From: Aquibaculum sediminis
GTDB taxonomy: Bacteria > Pseudomonadota > Alphaproteobacteria > Kiloniellales > DSM-21159
Direction of reading: 5' to 3'
Length of the DNA stretch: 64,000 nt
Assembly: GCF_040712085.1 (NCBI RefSeq)
Contig: NZ_JBFCVK010000003.1
Span: forward strand, 124,001 to 188,000
In this document: positions 9,014 through 16,531 of the stretch, piece after piece
Layout of the letters: each line of letters starts with the position of its first letter
Numbering within the stretch: position 1 is the stretch's first letter
Made by a program: the position numbers and the translations under genes
Notes under the pieces: generated by a model
Told to the model about the DNA's origin: nothing
The model's database searches: none
What the model saw: only the letters and a program-made list of their open reading frames with translations

Positions 9014-9597
9014 GACCGATCCCCGACCAGCACTTTCTCGGCTTCCTCGTCCTCCTGCTCTTCCTCGGGCATGCCCGTGATGGGCGGTTGCGGAGCGCGA
9101 CCGGCCAGTTGGTTCAGTTCGTCCAGCAGGCGGTAAGCCGCTGTAAGGGCGATTGAGCTAAGCCCAACCATCAGCGGCACCGAGAAGAACCATCCCATGG
9201 CAGCGTCGAACGGCAGAGATATAGTACCGCGCTTCATCTCTAGAACTGCGTTGGTCCAAACGAATGGCAGCATCCAAACGCTGAACCCGAGAATCAGCGC
9301 AAACACCAACGCTCGCAAAAGCGCTGCGCCCCCCAACGGTAGATGGCTCACAAAAGTTTCAATCTTTACATGACGGCTGTACTTAAGCCCTAGCGCCGCG
9401 CCGACAAATGTTGCCCAGATAAATGAGTAAATCGCAATCTCCTCTACCCAGACCAGCGGGCGGCCGAAGGCATAACGGGAGATGACCTGTGCCGTGATGT
9501 TGAGAACGATGTTGGCGATGAGAAAAATCAACACCAAGCGCTCAACGGTGGCGAGCAGATTCAGAAGCGAACGCCACGCCGCCAGCAGTCGCTGCAT
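9010..9597 (-). CDS. dctQ: TRAP transporter small permease (DctQ family)
   Basis: A 195-residue four-helix membrane protein that links the receptor and the large permease. Helices are centred near residues 20, 55, 95 and 140, with the family pattern YAFGRPLVWVEEIAIYSFIWATFVGAA split by the first loop. The ATG at 9597 is chosen because GGAG lies nine bases upstream. A longer frame exists, but its extra 43 residues would overlap the dctP gene and look unlike the family. The C-terminus is unusually acidic (EEEQEDEEAE). Confidence 0.88.
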   Translation of the reverse strand: MQRLLAAWRSLLNLLATVERLVLIFLIANIVLNITAQVISRYAFGRPLVWVEEIAIYSFIWATFVGAALGLKYSRHVKIETFVSHLPLGGAALLRALVFALILGFSVWMLPFVWTNAVLEMKRGTISLPFDAAMGWFFSVPLMVGLSSIALTAAYRLLDELNQLAGRAPQPPITGMPEEEQEDEEAEKVLVGDRS

Positions 9598-9655
9598 TAG
9601 GGAACTCCGCAGTGGCCGAGAGGGCGGGTCCATGGGACCCGCCGCTCCGAGGAGG

Positions 9656-10633
9656 TTACATATTGCGTACGCGTTCCCAGAGCCCTTTGCTCCACGTACC
9701 CGCTTCTTCCATCTCCTCAACACCACTTAACGCTCTCTCAGCAAACGGCTCTCGATCAACTTCGACGACGGTCGCACCTTCGTCGGCCATTTGCTGGACA
9801 ATTTCTTCGGTTTCCTCGTCCGCCTGCGCGCGCACCCACCGCACCGCTTCCTCGGCGGCTTCCTGAACGATCTCCTGCATTTCCGGCGCCAGAGACTGGA
9901 AGCTTTCTTCACTCATCGTGATGTGATGCGTGGCGACCAAGTGATCGGTGCGAATCACGTACGGTGCGGGTTCATGCATCTTCTGGGCATAGGCAGCAGA
10001 AACCGGTCCCTCTGCACCCTCAATTGTACCGGTACTCAGCCCGAGAAAAATTTCAGACCAAGCCACACGGCTTGGCCTCGTGCCAAGTGTCTCCCAGAGC
10101 AGGAGGTAGGCTCGGATCTCCGGGACACGCATTTTTAGATCTTGCAGATCCTCCGGTGATTCTATCCGCTTCGTCGCAAAGAGCACCCGCGGCTGCGTAG
10201 GCGCTGCTGCAAGAATACGCAGACCGTGCTCCTGGCGCAGTTCGTCCGTAAGCTCCCCATACAAGTCGCTCTCCAAAAAGGCCTGCATGTGGTCATTGTC
10301 TCGGAAAGTGAACCCCCAGTTCAAGATATTGAAGTCCTGAACCCAGTTGCCGTACCAATCCAGTACATCGCCGTAGACATCGACCGAGCCCTGCATCATC
10401 TGCTGAATGACGTCGATGTCGTTACCCAGCTGCTCACCCTGAATAAAGTTAACCTTGAGCTGACCCTTGGCCCGCTCGTTTACCAGTTCTGTAAATTTCA
10501 GGTTGGCCTTGTCGATCAGCGATCCGACTGCATCGGATCCACCGAAGGTTAGGGTTTCCTGTGCGCTGGCAGCGCCAGCCGACAGAACACCCATGACAGC
10601 GGCCAGCACCGCCAGCTTATTAGTCCTTACCAT
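9656..10633 (-). CDS. dctP: TRAP transporter substrate-binding protein (DctP family)
   Basis: A 325-residue periplasmic receptor. It has a Sec signal peptide with cleavage near residue 24 (GAASAQ), and the family segments LKMRVPEIRAYLLLWETLGTRP split around residues 145-165, with the conserved substrate-binding Arg in KMRVPE. Further on is IEGAEGPVSAAYAQKMHE. The acidic C-terminal helix is typical. It lies 81 bases after the dioxygenase gene and 58 bases before dctQ on the same strand. The ligand may be a carboxylate, since the Arg pairs with a carboxyl group in characterised members; the actual compound is unknown. Confidence 0.93.
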   Translation of the reverse strand: MVRTNKLAVLAAVMGVLSAGAASAQETLTFGGSDAVGSLIDKANLKFTELVNERAKGQLKVNFIQGEQLGNDIDVIQQMMQGSVDVYGDVLDWYGNWVQDFNILNWGFTFRDNDHMQAFLESDLYGELTDELRQEHGLRILAAAPTQPRVLFATKRIESPEDLQDLKMRVPEIRAYLLLWETLGTRPSRVAWSEIFLGLSTGTIEGAEGPVSAAYAQKMHEPAPYVIRTDHLVATHHITMSEESFQSLAPEMQEIVQEAAEEAVRWVRAQADEETEEIVQQMADEGATVVEVDREPFAERALSGVEEMEEAGTWSKGLWERVRNM

Positions 10634-10714
10634 GTCTTTCCTCCCGGTTCGTACTCGGTTACAGCAATGCCGGTCAGGCGAATCTTGCGTCCGCCGTTGA
10701 CGGGTTGCTCCGTA

Positions 10715-11608
10715 TCAGGCTGCAAAAGCGCTTTTCGCTCCGCCCGATCTCTGCGTTTTGAAAATTGAGGTGGCATCTGGAGCCGGCGGCAGGGGCATAC
10801 GCACTGGAACCTGTTCCACGCGCGGTTCTACAGTGGGAGCACCGCAAACCACTCGCTGGTGCATATCATCCCACAGAGCCTGCTGGCCTAGTTGGTGAAT
10901 GTAGGATCCGGCACCCAGCAGCGGCCAAGCATCGGCAGCGTGACATTCGTAGAACAGGACCTGCCGCGCGCGGTCGCTCAGGTTGGGCGCAGACCCGTGC
11001 AGCGTGCGAACATGGTGGATCGTCATACTGCCCGCCCGGCCTGTCAGGGTCACCGCCTTGTTCTTATCGAACAGGGGGTCGTCGGCATCGACTGCGCCAC
11101 AGAACACGCCTTGGTTGTGATGGCTCAGCACTGGCCCGCGATGTGAGCCGGGAATAACGAGCAGCGGGCCATTATCCTCGGTCACATCGTTCAGCATCAG
11201 GCCGCAAGCCAGCATGGAATCATTGCTGTGCGGGTAGAATGCCCAGTCTTGGTGCCATTCCACGGCGGCGCCGCCTCCTGGCGGCTTTGTGTTGAGCTTG
11301 CTCGTTTGCAACAGCACATCTGGCCCCAGCAGCATCTGCAGAATTCCGTTGAGCCGCTCGCCGATTAAGGTACTCCAGTAGACTTCATGCTGGCGATGTG
11401 GGAGCTTTATGCGCGACAGGCGTGGCTCTTGAGCGCTGTGACCTTCCTCGAGATCGTAGACGTCGTTGCTCTCCCGCACTTCGCGCGAGCGCTCTATAAG
11501 ATCGTTTGTAACTTGCCGCAACGCCTGTAGCTGTTCGGGTGTCACCGCATCCTCGACCAGCAGATAGCCATTGTCGTGGTAGAAGGTAACTTGCTCCTGG
11601 GATAGCAT
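10715..11608 (-). CDS. Phytanoyl-CoA dioxygenase (PhyH) family protein
   Basis: A 297-residue Fe(II)/2-oxoglutarate-dependent oxygenase. The iron ligands are visible as H119 and D121 (WHQDWAF) and a distal H204 (RTLHGSAPN). The 2-oxoglutarate-binding Arg is probably R215. The PGSHRGPV and DNGPLLVIPGSH segments are typical of the PhyH/EctD clan. The start at 11608 is chosen for a GGGGAG site eight bases upstream. It is the first gene of an apparent operon with dctPQM, and a LacI-type regulator is divergent. It therefore probably hydroxylates, or cleaves by hydroxylation, the compound imported by this TRAP system. It is not a clear EctD. Confidence 0.85.
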   Translation of the reverse strand: MLSQEQVTFYHDNGYLLVEDAVTPEQLQALRQVTNDLIERSREVRESNDVYDLEEGHSAQEPRLSRIKLPHRQHEVYWSTLIGERLNGILQMLLGPDVLLQTSKLNTKPPGGGAAVEWHQDWAFYPHSNDSMLACGLMLNDVTEDNGPLLVIPGSHRGPVLSHHNQGVFCGAVDADDPLFDKNKAVTLTGRAGSMTIHHVRTLHGSAPNLSDRARQVLFYECHAADAWPLLGAGSYIHQLGQQALWDDMHQRVVCGAPTVEPRVEQVPVRMPLPPAPDATSIFKTQRSGGAKSAFAA

Positions 11609-11640
11609 TTCGCTTACTCCCCAATTTCGCCTTGGCAATG

Positions 11641-11658
11641 AATGTGAGCGCTAACATT
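11641..11658. promoter_or_regulatory. LacI/GalR-type operator
   Basis: The 18-base sequence AATGTGAGCGCTAACATT is an almost perfect palindrome: AATGT and ACATT arms around AGCGCT, with one mismatched pair. It has the central CG and the TGTGAGCG...AACA shape of classical LacI/GalR operators. It lies between the starts of the dioxygenase operon (minus) and the lacI-type gene (plus), so it can control both. Confidence 0.75.
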
Positions 11659-11659
11659 A

Positions 11660-11688
11660 AGACTAGAATGAAACAGGACGCTGGTCAA
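11660..11688 (-). promoter_or_regulatory. Candidate promoter of the dioxygenase-TRAP operon
   Basis: On the minus strand TTGACC (11688-11683) is followed after 17 bases by TAGTCT (11665-11660). Transcription would start near 11653, inside the operator at 11641-11658, the geometry of simple repression. The elements lie within or just ahead of the 5' end of the regulator gene. This is inference from sequence pattern only. Confidence 0.4.
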
Positions 11689-12714
11689 TCGACCCAGGAA
11701 TCCCTTAGCGAAGGGGGCTGGGCGACCCTGTCGGATGTGGCCAAACACGCCGGTGTTTCCGCTATGACAGTGTCGCGCGTATTGAAATCGCCATCTAAGG
11801 TGGCGGAAACCACCCGAGAGCGGGTGCGACACGCCATAGAATCACTCGGCTACGTGCCGGATAACGTAGCTGGAAGCCTCGCCTCGCGCTCTAGCCGCCT
11901 CATAGCGGCGCTGATCTCAACAGTCGCCGGATCCGTGTTCGTTTCCACGATTGAGGGATTGAATGCGGCGTTGGCCGAGAGCGGGCATCAACTGCTGCTG
12001 GGCACCACGCAGTATTCCGCTGAAAGCGAAGAAGCCCTACTGACGACGGTGCTTGGCCGCAGGCCGGATGGGCTGGTTCTGACTAGTTCCGAACACACCG
12101 AGCGCACGCGCGCCATGTTGACCTCCGTGCGCCTGCCAGTGGTCGAGATTTGGGACCTGCCCGAGCATCCCATTGACAGTGCGGTCGGTTTTTCAAACCG
12201 CGAAGCCGGCGCCGCAATGACCCGGTTGCTCGCGGAGCTCGGCTATCGCCACATCGCCTTCCTGGGCGGCTTAGCCGAGGGGGACTGGCGCGGTTACCTG
12301 CGGTCGCGAGGTTATACTGAGGTGCTGGCTGAACTGGGAATGGGCGCACCGCGCTGCCTGCCAGTGCCCCCGGCCGGCGTGCAGGGAGATACCGGAGCGG
12401 CGGGCCTTTCCCAGCTCCTTGAACGCTGGCCGAACACGGACTGCGTCTTCTGCGCTAGCGATGCGCTGGCGCTCGGCGCTCTCGCCGAGGCACGACGCCG
12501 CGGGATGGCTGTGCCGGGCGCACTGGCGATCGCGGGCTTTGGCGACTTCGAGTTTGCCGGCAACAACGGCGTGAGCCTTACCACCGTGCGGGTACCCGGA
12601 AAGGAAATAGGCTATCAGACCGGCAAGCTTATCCTGGCTCGCAAGCTCGGTCACAGCAACGGCCCGGCCCGTCTAGATCTAGGATTTGAGTTGGTGCGGC
12701 GTGCCAGTGCTTGA
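11668..12714 (+). CDS. LacI/GalR family transcriptional regulator
   Basis: A 348-residue repressor with an N-terminal LacI helix-turn-helix (about residues 20-40, LSDVAKHAGVSAMTVSRVL) and hinge (ESLGYVPDNVAGSLAS). These are followed by a periplasmic-binding-protein-like effector domain. Closest in look to the GntR (gluconate) subgroup, which reads VTKMTVSRFL at the same place. The ATG at 11668 is preferred because the operator lies just upstream. An ATG at 11638 and a TTG at 11632 are in frame but would place the operator inside the coding region. It is divergent from the dioxygenase-TRAP operon, which it very likely represses, together with itself. Confidence 0.9.
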   Translation: MKQDAGQSTQESLSEGGWATLSDVAKHAGVSAMTVSRVLKSPSKVAETTRERVRHAIESLGYVPDNVAGSLASRSSRLIAALISTVAGSVFVSTIEGLNAALAESGHQLLLGTTQYSAESEEALLTTVLGRRPDGLVLTSSEHTERTRAMLTSVRLPVVEIWDLPEHPIDSAVGFSNREAGAAMTRLLAELGYRHIAFLGGLAEGDWRGYLRSRGYTEVLAELGMGAPRCLPVPPAGVQGDTGAAGLSQLLERWPNTDCVFCASDALALGALAEARRRGMAVPGALAIAGFGDFEFAGNNGVSLTTVRVPGKEIGYQTGKLILARKLGHSNGPARLDLGFELVRRASA

Positions 12715-12835
12715 CCCTCTCCCCTAGTCCGCGCCCCTTTGCCGCCAATGTATAGTGTGCGATGAAGGCTTGGTGCTTGCGATACGCTGCAGAGGTCCTA
12801 TTCGGTCCTCGGGTCTGCGCCAGTGTTCAGCCCGA

Positions 12836-13339
12836 TCACTCCTCTCCCGTCTGGACGGAAAGGGCCGTCTCCTCTTCCACCGGCACGCCCGGGCGGTCCG
12901 TCGAGGTGCGGATCGTCTGCACGGTCAGCACCGTGGAGACATGCGGCGAGCCGGTCAGCCGGCGCGTCAGTTCGTTCTCGTGTGAGGTGTTGCGGGCCAC
13001 CAGCTTGAGCAGGAAGTCATGCGGTCCGCGGGCCATGTGGCACTCGCGTACCTCGGGCCAGGCCGCAACCATCGCCTCGAAGCCCTCCAGAACGGTCTCG
13101 TTCTGGCTGTCCAGGCCCACCAGCGCAAAGAACAGCACCTCGTATCCCAGCAGTTCGGCATCGAGATCGGCATGGTAGCCCTTGATGAAACCGGCTTCCT
13201 CCAAGGCGCGCACCCGGCGCAGGCATGGCGGGGCGGATATGCCCACGCGGCTCGCCAGTTCAACATTGGTCATCCGGCCTTCAGCCTGCAGATCCTTGAG
13301 AATACGCAGATCGATCCGATCGAGCTTGACGCGCGGCAT
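12836..13339 (-). CDS. Lrp/AsnC family transcriptional regulator
   Basis: A 167-residue regulator with an N-terminal AsnC-type winged helix (DRIDLRILKDLQAEGRMTN, then ELASRVGISAPPCLRRVRAL) and a C-terminal RAM/ligand-binding domain (about residues 65-140). The ATG at 13339 is chosen for a GGGAG site nine bases upstream. Upstream in-frame codons would add about 84 residues of low-complexity sequence unlike the family. No neighbouring metabolic target is obvious, so it may be a global, Lrp-like amino-acid-responsive regulator. Confidence 0.9.
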   Translation of the reverse strand: MPRVKLDRIDLRILKDLQAEGRMTNVELASRVGISAPPCLRRVRALEEAGFIKGYHADLDAELLGYEVLFFALVGLDSQNETVLEGFEAMVAAWPEVRECHMARGPHDFLLKLVARNTSHENELTRRLTGSPHVSTVLTVQTIRTSTDRPGVPVEEETALSVQTGEE

Positions 13340-13405
13340 AGAAGGGCTCCCTGTGCCTGGGCTTGCTTCGCTGTCCCGCAGGGGCTGTGAGAGTAGCGGG
13401 CAAAA

Positions 13406-13425
13406 TGACATCTGGTGACATCTGG
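13406..13425. repeat. Tandem repeat TGACATCTGG x2
   Basis: Two exact, adjacent copies of TGACATCTGG lie 67-86 bases upstream of the Lrp-type gene start. It may be a slippage product or a pair of regulator half-sites; function unknown. Confidence 0.5.
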
Positions 13426-13466
13426 CTCCGGCACCCGTCAAACCCGGATCCGGCGACTCACGATTC

Positions 13467-13483
13467 GCGCACGAATATTGCGC
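13467..13483. promoter_or_regulatory. Inverted repeat with AT core upstream of lrp-type gene
   Basis: GCGCA and TGCGC flank a seven-base core with AATA. AT-cored inverted repeats upstream of their own gene are common autoregulatory sites for Lrp/AsnC proteins. The link to this regulator is inference. Confidence 0.3.
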
Positions 13484-13514
13484 AAATCGCCCTTGGGAAT
13501 CAAGCAGCGTGCGT

Positions 13515-13542
13515 CTGCTCGATTGTCGACAGTTTTTTTTTC
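13515..13542 (+). terminator. Weak hairpin with T10 tract
   Basis: CTG/CAG and CGA/TCG form a small bulged stem (13515-13532) directly followed by ten Ts (13533-13542), the form of an intrinsic terminator on the plus strand. No annotated plus-strand gene ends just upstream, so it may end an unannotated short transcript or be accidental. Confidence 0.35.
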
Positions 13543-13571
13543 GGCACCCGTTGACGGCGTGGGAAGGGTCG

Positions 13572-13586
13572 GCAATCATTGATTGC
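13572..13586. promoter_or_regulatory. Perfect 15-base palindrome upstream of XRE regulator
   Basis: GCAATCA-T-TGATTGC is a perfect palindrome with a single central base, 92 bases upstream of the XRE-family gene. It fits an operator for a dimeric helix-turn-helix protein, possibly autoregulation. Confidence 0.45.
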
Positions 13587-13677
13587 GGCAATGAAAACCC
13601 GTGCCGACAACGCCCTCGGCATTAGAAGACACCGCATTCCGGGGGGCAAGGGCGCACACAATAGGGGATTACGGGAC

Positions 13678-14040
13678 ATGTTTCACCCGACAGACGTGCA
13701 CATCGGGCGGCGGATTCGTGAACGTCGAGTCGAGCTCGGCATGAGTCAAAGCGCGTTGGCCGAACAGCTCGGCATCACCTTCCAACAGGTCCAGAAGTAC
13801 GAGCGTGGTGGCAACCGCGTGAGCGGCAGCCGGCTGTGGGACATCAGCCGCGTGCTGGGTGTCAACGTCAGTCACTTCTTCGAGGGCCTGCAGGAGCAGC
13901 CAAATGCGGCGGCGCAGGAAGACAGCATGCCGCTCACCCGTCAGAGTCTGGAGGTCGCCCGGGCGATCAACTCCATACCCGAGGGCGAAGTGAAGTCCCA
14001 GATCGTCAAACTGGTGAAGACCTTCGCCAAGTCGGCCTGA
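13678..14040 (+). CDS. XRE-family (Cro/CI-like) transcriptional regulator
   Basis: A 120-residue DNA-binding protein. Residues about 10-64 form an HTH_3 domain (IGRRIRERRVELGMSQSALA, then EQLGITFQQVQKYERGGNRV). A C-terminal tail includes RAINSIPEGEVKSQIVKLVKTFAKS. This two-part layout is conserved among alphaproteobacterial XRE proteins of about 130 residues. The ATG at 13678 (MFHPTDVHIG) is preferred; frames extending upstream lack family similarity. A perfect GC hairpin lies 10 bases after the stop. Targets unknown. Confidence 0.88.
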   Translation: MFHPTDVHIGRRIRERRVELGMSQSALAEQLGITFQQVQKYERGGNRVSGSRLWDISRVLGVNVSHFFEGLQEQPNAAAQEDSMPLTRQSLEVARAINSIPEGEVKSQIVKLVKTFAKSA

Positions 14041-14050
14041 CCAGCAGACC

Positions 14051-14085
14051 GGGCCGGCCGGAGCCGGAGGGGTTCCGGCCGGCCC
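14051..14085 (+). terminator. GC-rich terminator-like hairpin after XRE gene
   Basis: A perfect 12-base stem, GGGCCGGCCGGA (14051-14062) with TCCGGCCGGCCC (14074-14085), and an 11-base loop, starting 10 bases after the XRE stop codon. No T tract follows, so termination may be Rho-assisted. Confidence 0.6.
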
Positions 14086-14323
14086 CACATACGCCGTGCG
14101 CGCTGGCCCACGCGCGCTTGCGAGGACAGGCCAGGCTTCTTACTGTCCAGCCAGCCGGCACTGCCGCCGGCTAGACCGGATCGCAGTTGGTTTGGACCAT
14201 CAGGTTCAAAATCAAATGCGTGAATCCGGTCTTCATCAAAGAGGCAGAGCCGGTTCACGTCTCTGTTCGGATCGCTTTGCGAATTCGATCTGAGACGATC
14301 GGCTCCAATGCAGCGGAGCGGTC

Positions 14324-15301
14324 ATGTCCGACACACGTCATTCGCGCGTCCTGATCCTGGGTTCAGGGCCGGCCGGCTACACCGCGGCCATCTATGCGGC
14401 CCGGGCCAACCTCAAGCCGATGCTCATCCAGGGACTGGAACCCGGAGGGCAGCTCTCCATCACCACCGATGTCGAGAACTACCCCGGCTTTGCCGATCCC
14501 ATCCAGGGCCCCTGGCTCATGGAGCAGATGGGCGCCCAGGCGGCCAACGTCGGCACCGAGATCATCTCCGACACCATCGTCGAGGTGAACCTAAAGCAGC
14601 GGCCCTTCCTGGCCGTGGGCGACAGCGGCACGCGCTACACCGGCGACAGCTTCATCATCTGCACCGGCGCCCAGGCCCGTTGGCTGGGGGTTCCCGGAGA
14701 GGAACGCCTGCGCGGCTTTGGCGTCTCCGCCTGCGCCACCTGCGACGGCTTCTTCTATCGCGGCAAGCAGGTGGCGGTCATCGGCGGCGGCAACACCGCG
14801 GCCGAAGAGGCGCTCTTCCTCACCAACTTCGCCGAAAAGGTCCACCTCGTGCACCGGCGCGACAGCATGCGGGCCGAGAAGATCCTGCAGGACCGCCTCT
14901 TCGCCAATTCGAAGATCGAGTTCATCTGGAACTCAGTGGTCGAGGAGGTCCTCGGTGACGAGGGTCAGGGCGGGTTGCCGCCGGGTGTCACCGGGGTGCG
15001 CCTGAAGAGCAGCGAGGACGGGGGGCAGCGTGATCTGGCCGTGGACGGCGTTTTCGTCGCCATCGGTCACGATCCGGCCACGCAGCTCTTCAAGGAACAG
15101 CTTCGCACCGATCCCAACGGCTACATCCTCACCGCGCCGGATTCCACTGCCACCGACATCCCCGGGGTTTATGCGGCTGGCGACGTGAAGGACCACGTCT
15201 ACCGCCAGGCCGTGACCGCTGCCGGGATGGGCTGCATGGCCGCCCTGGAGGCTGAGCGCTGGCTGGCGATCCAGGATCTGGCCGAACAGGCTGCGGAATA
15301 G
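14324..15301 (+). CDS. trxB: Thioredoxin-disulfide reductase
   Basis: A 325-residue FAD enzyme that uses NADPH to reduce thioredoxin. It has the N-terminal FAD-binding GSGPAG (residues 13-18), the redox-active CATC pair C137/C140, the NADPH-binding GGGNTAAEEA near 155, and the C-terminal FAD segment near 285 (GVYAAGDV). Length and order match low-molecular-weight bacterial TrxB. A hairpin immediately after the stop suggests transcription ends here. Confidence 0.96.
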   Translation: MSDTRHSRVLILGSGPAGYTAAIYAARANLKPMLIQGLEPGGQLSITTDVENYPGFADPIQGPWLMEQMGAQAANVGTEIISDTIVEVNLKQRPFLAVGDSGTRYTGDSFIICTGAQARWLGVPGEERLRGFGVSACATCDGFFYRGKQVAVIGGGNTAAEEALFLTNFAEKVHLVHRRDSMRAEKILQDRLFANSKIEFIWNSVVEEVLGDEGQGGLPPGVTGVRLKSSEDGGQRDLAVDGVFVAIGHDPATQLFKEQLRTDPNGYILTAPDSTATDIPGVYAAGDVKDHVYRQAVTAAGMGCMAALEAERWLAIQDLAEQAAE

Positions 15302-15304
15302 CGA

Positions 15305-15329
15305 GCAGCGCGGATGGACAACGCGCTGC
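15305..15329 (+). terminator. Hairpin between trxB and the convergent DUF1674 gene
   Basis: GCAGCGCG (15305-15312) pairs perfectly with CGCGCTGC (15322-15329) over a nine-base loop, four bases after the trxB stop. It may serve both convergent genes. No T tract. Confidence 0.5.
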
Positions 15330-15344
15330 ACCCTGCGCCAAGGC

Positions 15345-15578
15345 TTAGAAGTCGACGCAGATGCCTTTGCGTTCCCAATCGCCGTAACGGGTCGGCTCCG
15401 GACCCTCGGGTCCGCCGATCTCCTTGCTCTCAGGCTTGGGGTTCCCGGACTGCTCACGGCGCGTCTGTTCCTCGGCACGGGCGCGTGCGGCAGCATCGAC
15501 GGGCTCACCGGCCGGACCCGCCGCGCCGCGCAGGCGCGCTGCGACGCTTTGTGGAGTGTGGCTCTTGAATTCGCGCAT
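15345..15578 (-). CDS. DUF1674 (SDHAF4-like) protein
   Basis: A 77-residue soluble protein whose C-terminus carries the family signature GPEGPEPTRYGDWERKG followed by ICVDF. DUF1674 proteins are the bacterial relatives of mitochondrial SDHAF4/Sdh8, which binds flavinated succinate dehydrogenase A before assembly of complex II. The N-terminal half is low in complexity and probably disordered. It is divergent from htpX, with 75 bases between the starts. The function in this organism is inferred from the family. Confidence 0.82.
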   Translation of the reverse strand: MREFKSHTPQSVAARLRGAAGPAGEPVDAAARARAEEQTRREQSGNPKPESKEIGGPEGPEPTRYGDWERKGICVDF

Positions 15579-15653
15579 GGGCGAAATATGGCCCGGGAGG
15601 CACCGGCTGCCAAGGCTTGAACGGGCGGTGGCGCGCCTTACTTATCTCTCGCT

Positions 15654-16520
15654 ATGAGTTACGCAAAGACTGCTCTTCTCCTCGCCGGCATGACCGGCCT
15701 TTTTCTCGCCGTCGGTTACCTCCTGGCGGGGGAAGGCGGCATGCTCATCGCGCTGGTCATCGCCATGGGCATGAACTTCTTCGCCTACTGGAAGAGCGAT
15801 TCCATGCTGCTGCGCATGTACGGCGCCAAGCAGGTGGACCGGAGCAGCGCGCCCGAGCTCTACGGCATTGTCGAGCGCCTGGCGGAGAATGCCGGGCTGC
15901 CCATGCCCAAGGTCTTCGTCATCGAGAATGAGCAACCCAACGCTTTTGCCACGGGGCGCAACCCGGCCAATGCGGCTGTGGCTGCGACGACCGGTCTGCT
16001 GCAGCGCCTGAGCTGGGAAGAGGTGGCCGGTGTCATGGCCCATGAACTGGCGCACGTCAAAAGCCGCGACACCCTGATCATGACCATCACCGCGACGCTG
16101 GCCGGCGCCATTTCCATGCTGGCCAACTTTGCGCTCTTCTTCGGCGGCAGCCGCAACAACCCGCTGGGCATTGTCGGGGTGATCCTGATGATGGTTCTGG
16201 CGCCCATGGCCGCCATGGTCGTGCAGATGGCGATCTCGCGCACGGCCGAGTACCGCGCCGACGCAGAAGGCGCGCGCATCTCCGGCCAGCCGCTGTGGCT
16301 CGCCTCGGCGCTGGAGAAGATCGAGCAGGCGGCTCAGCGCATCGACAATGTCGCCGCCGAACGCAATCCGGCGACGGCCCATCTCTTCATCATCAATCCG
16401 CTGCACGCCCACAAGGTGGACAGTCTCTTCTCCACCCATCCGCGCACCGCCAATCGCATTGCCCGCCTGCGGGAGATGGCGGGCGCCACGACCACCACCG
16501 CTCGAGGGCCCTGGGGATAG
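15654..16520 (+). CDS. htpX: Zinc metalloprotease HtpX
   Basis: A 288-residue inner-membrane M48B protease that degrades damaged membrane proteins. It has two N-terminal hydrophobic helices (about residues 5-45), the zinc site HELAH (H130, E131, H134), a further hydrophobic pair (145-195) and the third ligand E199 in EYRAD. It is followed after 11 bases by a Deg-type protease and then a second M48 protease, an apparent envelope quality-control operon. Confidence 0.93.
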   Translation: MSYAKTALLLAGMTGLFLAVGYLLAGEGGMLIALVIAMGMNFFAYWKSDSMLLRMYGAKQVDRSSAPELYGIVERLAENAGLPMPKVFVIENEQPNAFATGRNPANAAVAATTGLLQRLSWEEVAGVMAHELAHVKSRDTLIMTITATLAGAISMLANFALFFGGSRNNPLGIVGVILMMVLAPMAAMVVQMAISRTAEYRADAEGARISGQPLWLASALEKIEQAAQRIDNVAAERNPATAHLFIINPLHAHKVDSLFSTHPRTANRIARLREMAGATTTTARGPWG

Positions 16521-16531
16521 GGGGATCAGCC

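Larger units (their letters stand above)
13340..13677. other. Intergenic region between Lrp and XRE regulator genes
   Basis: A 338-base gap between divergent regulator genes. It holds a tandem decamer (13406-13425), an inverted repeat GCGCA-N7-TGCGC around an AT-rich core (13467-13483), a weak hairpin followed by ten Ts (13515-13542), and a perfect 15-base palindrome (13572-13586). No protein-coding potential was recognised in it. Confidence 0.6.

Noticed and set aside
14153..14172. Seven-base stem AGCCGGC/GCCGGCT between the XRE gene and trxB
   Set aside because: Short, GC-only and without a T tract; the hairpin at 14051-14085 is the better terminator.
14190..14230. GGTTCAAAATC, resembling a tRNA T-arm
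   Set aside because: No matching acceptor, D-arm or anticodon stem could be built around it.
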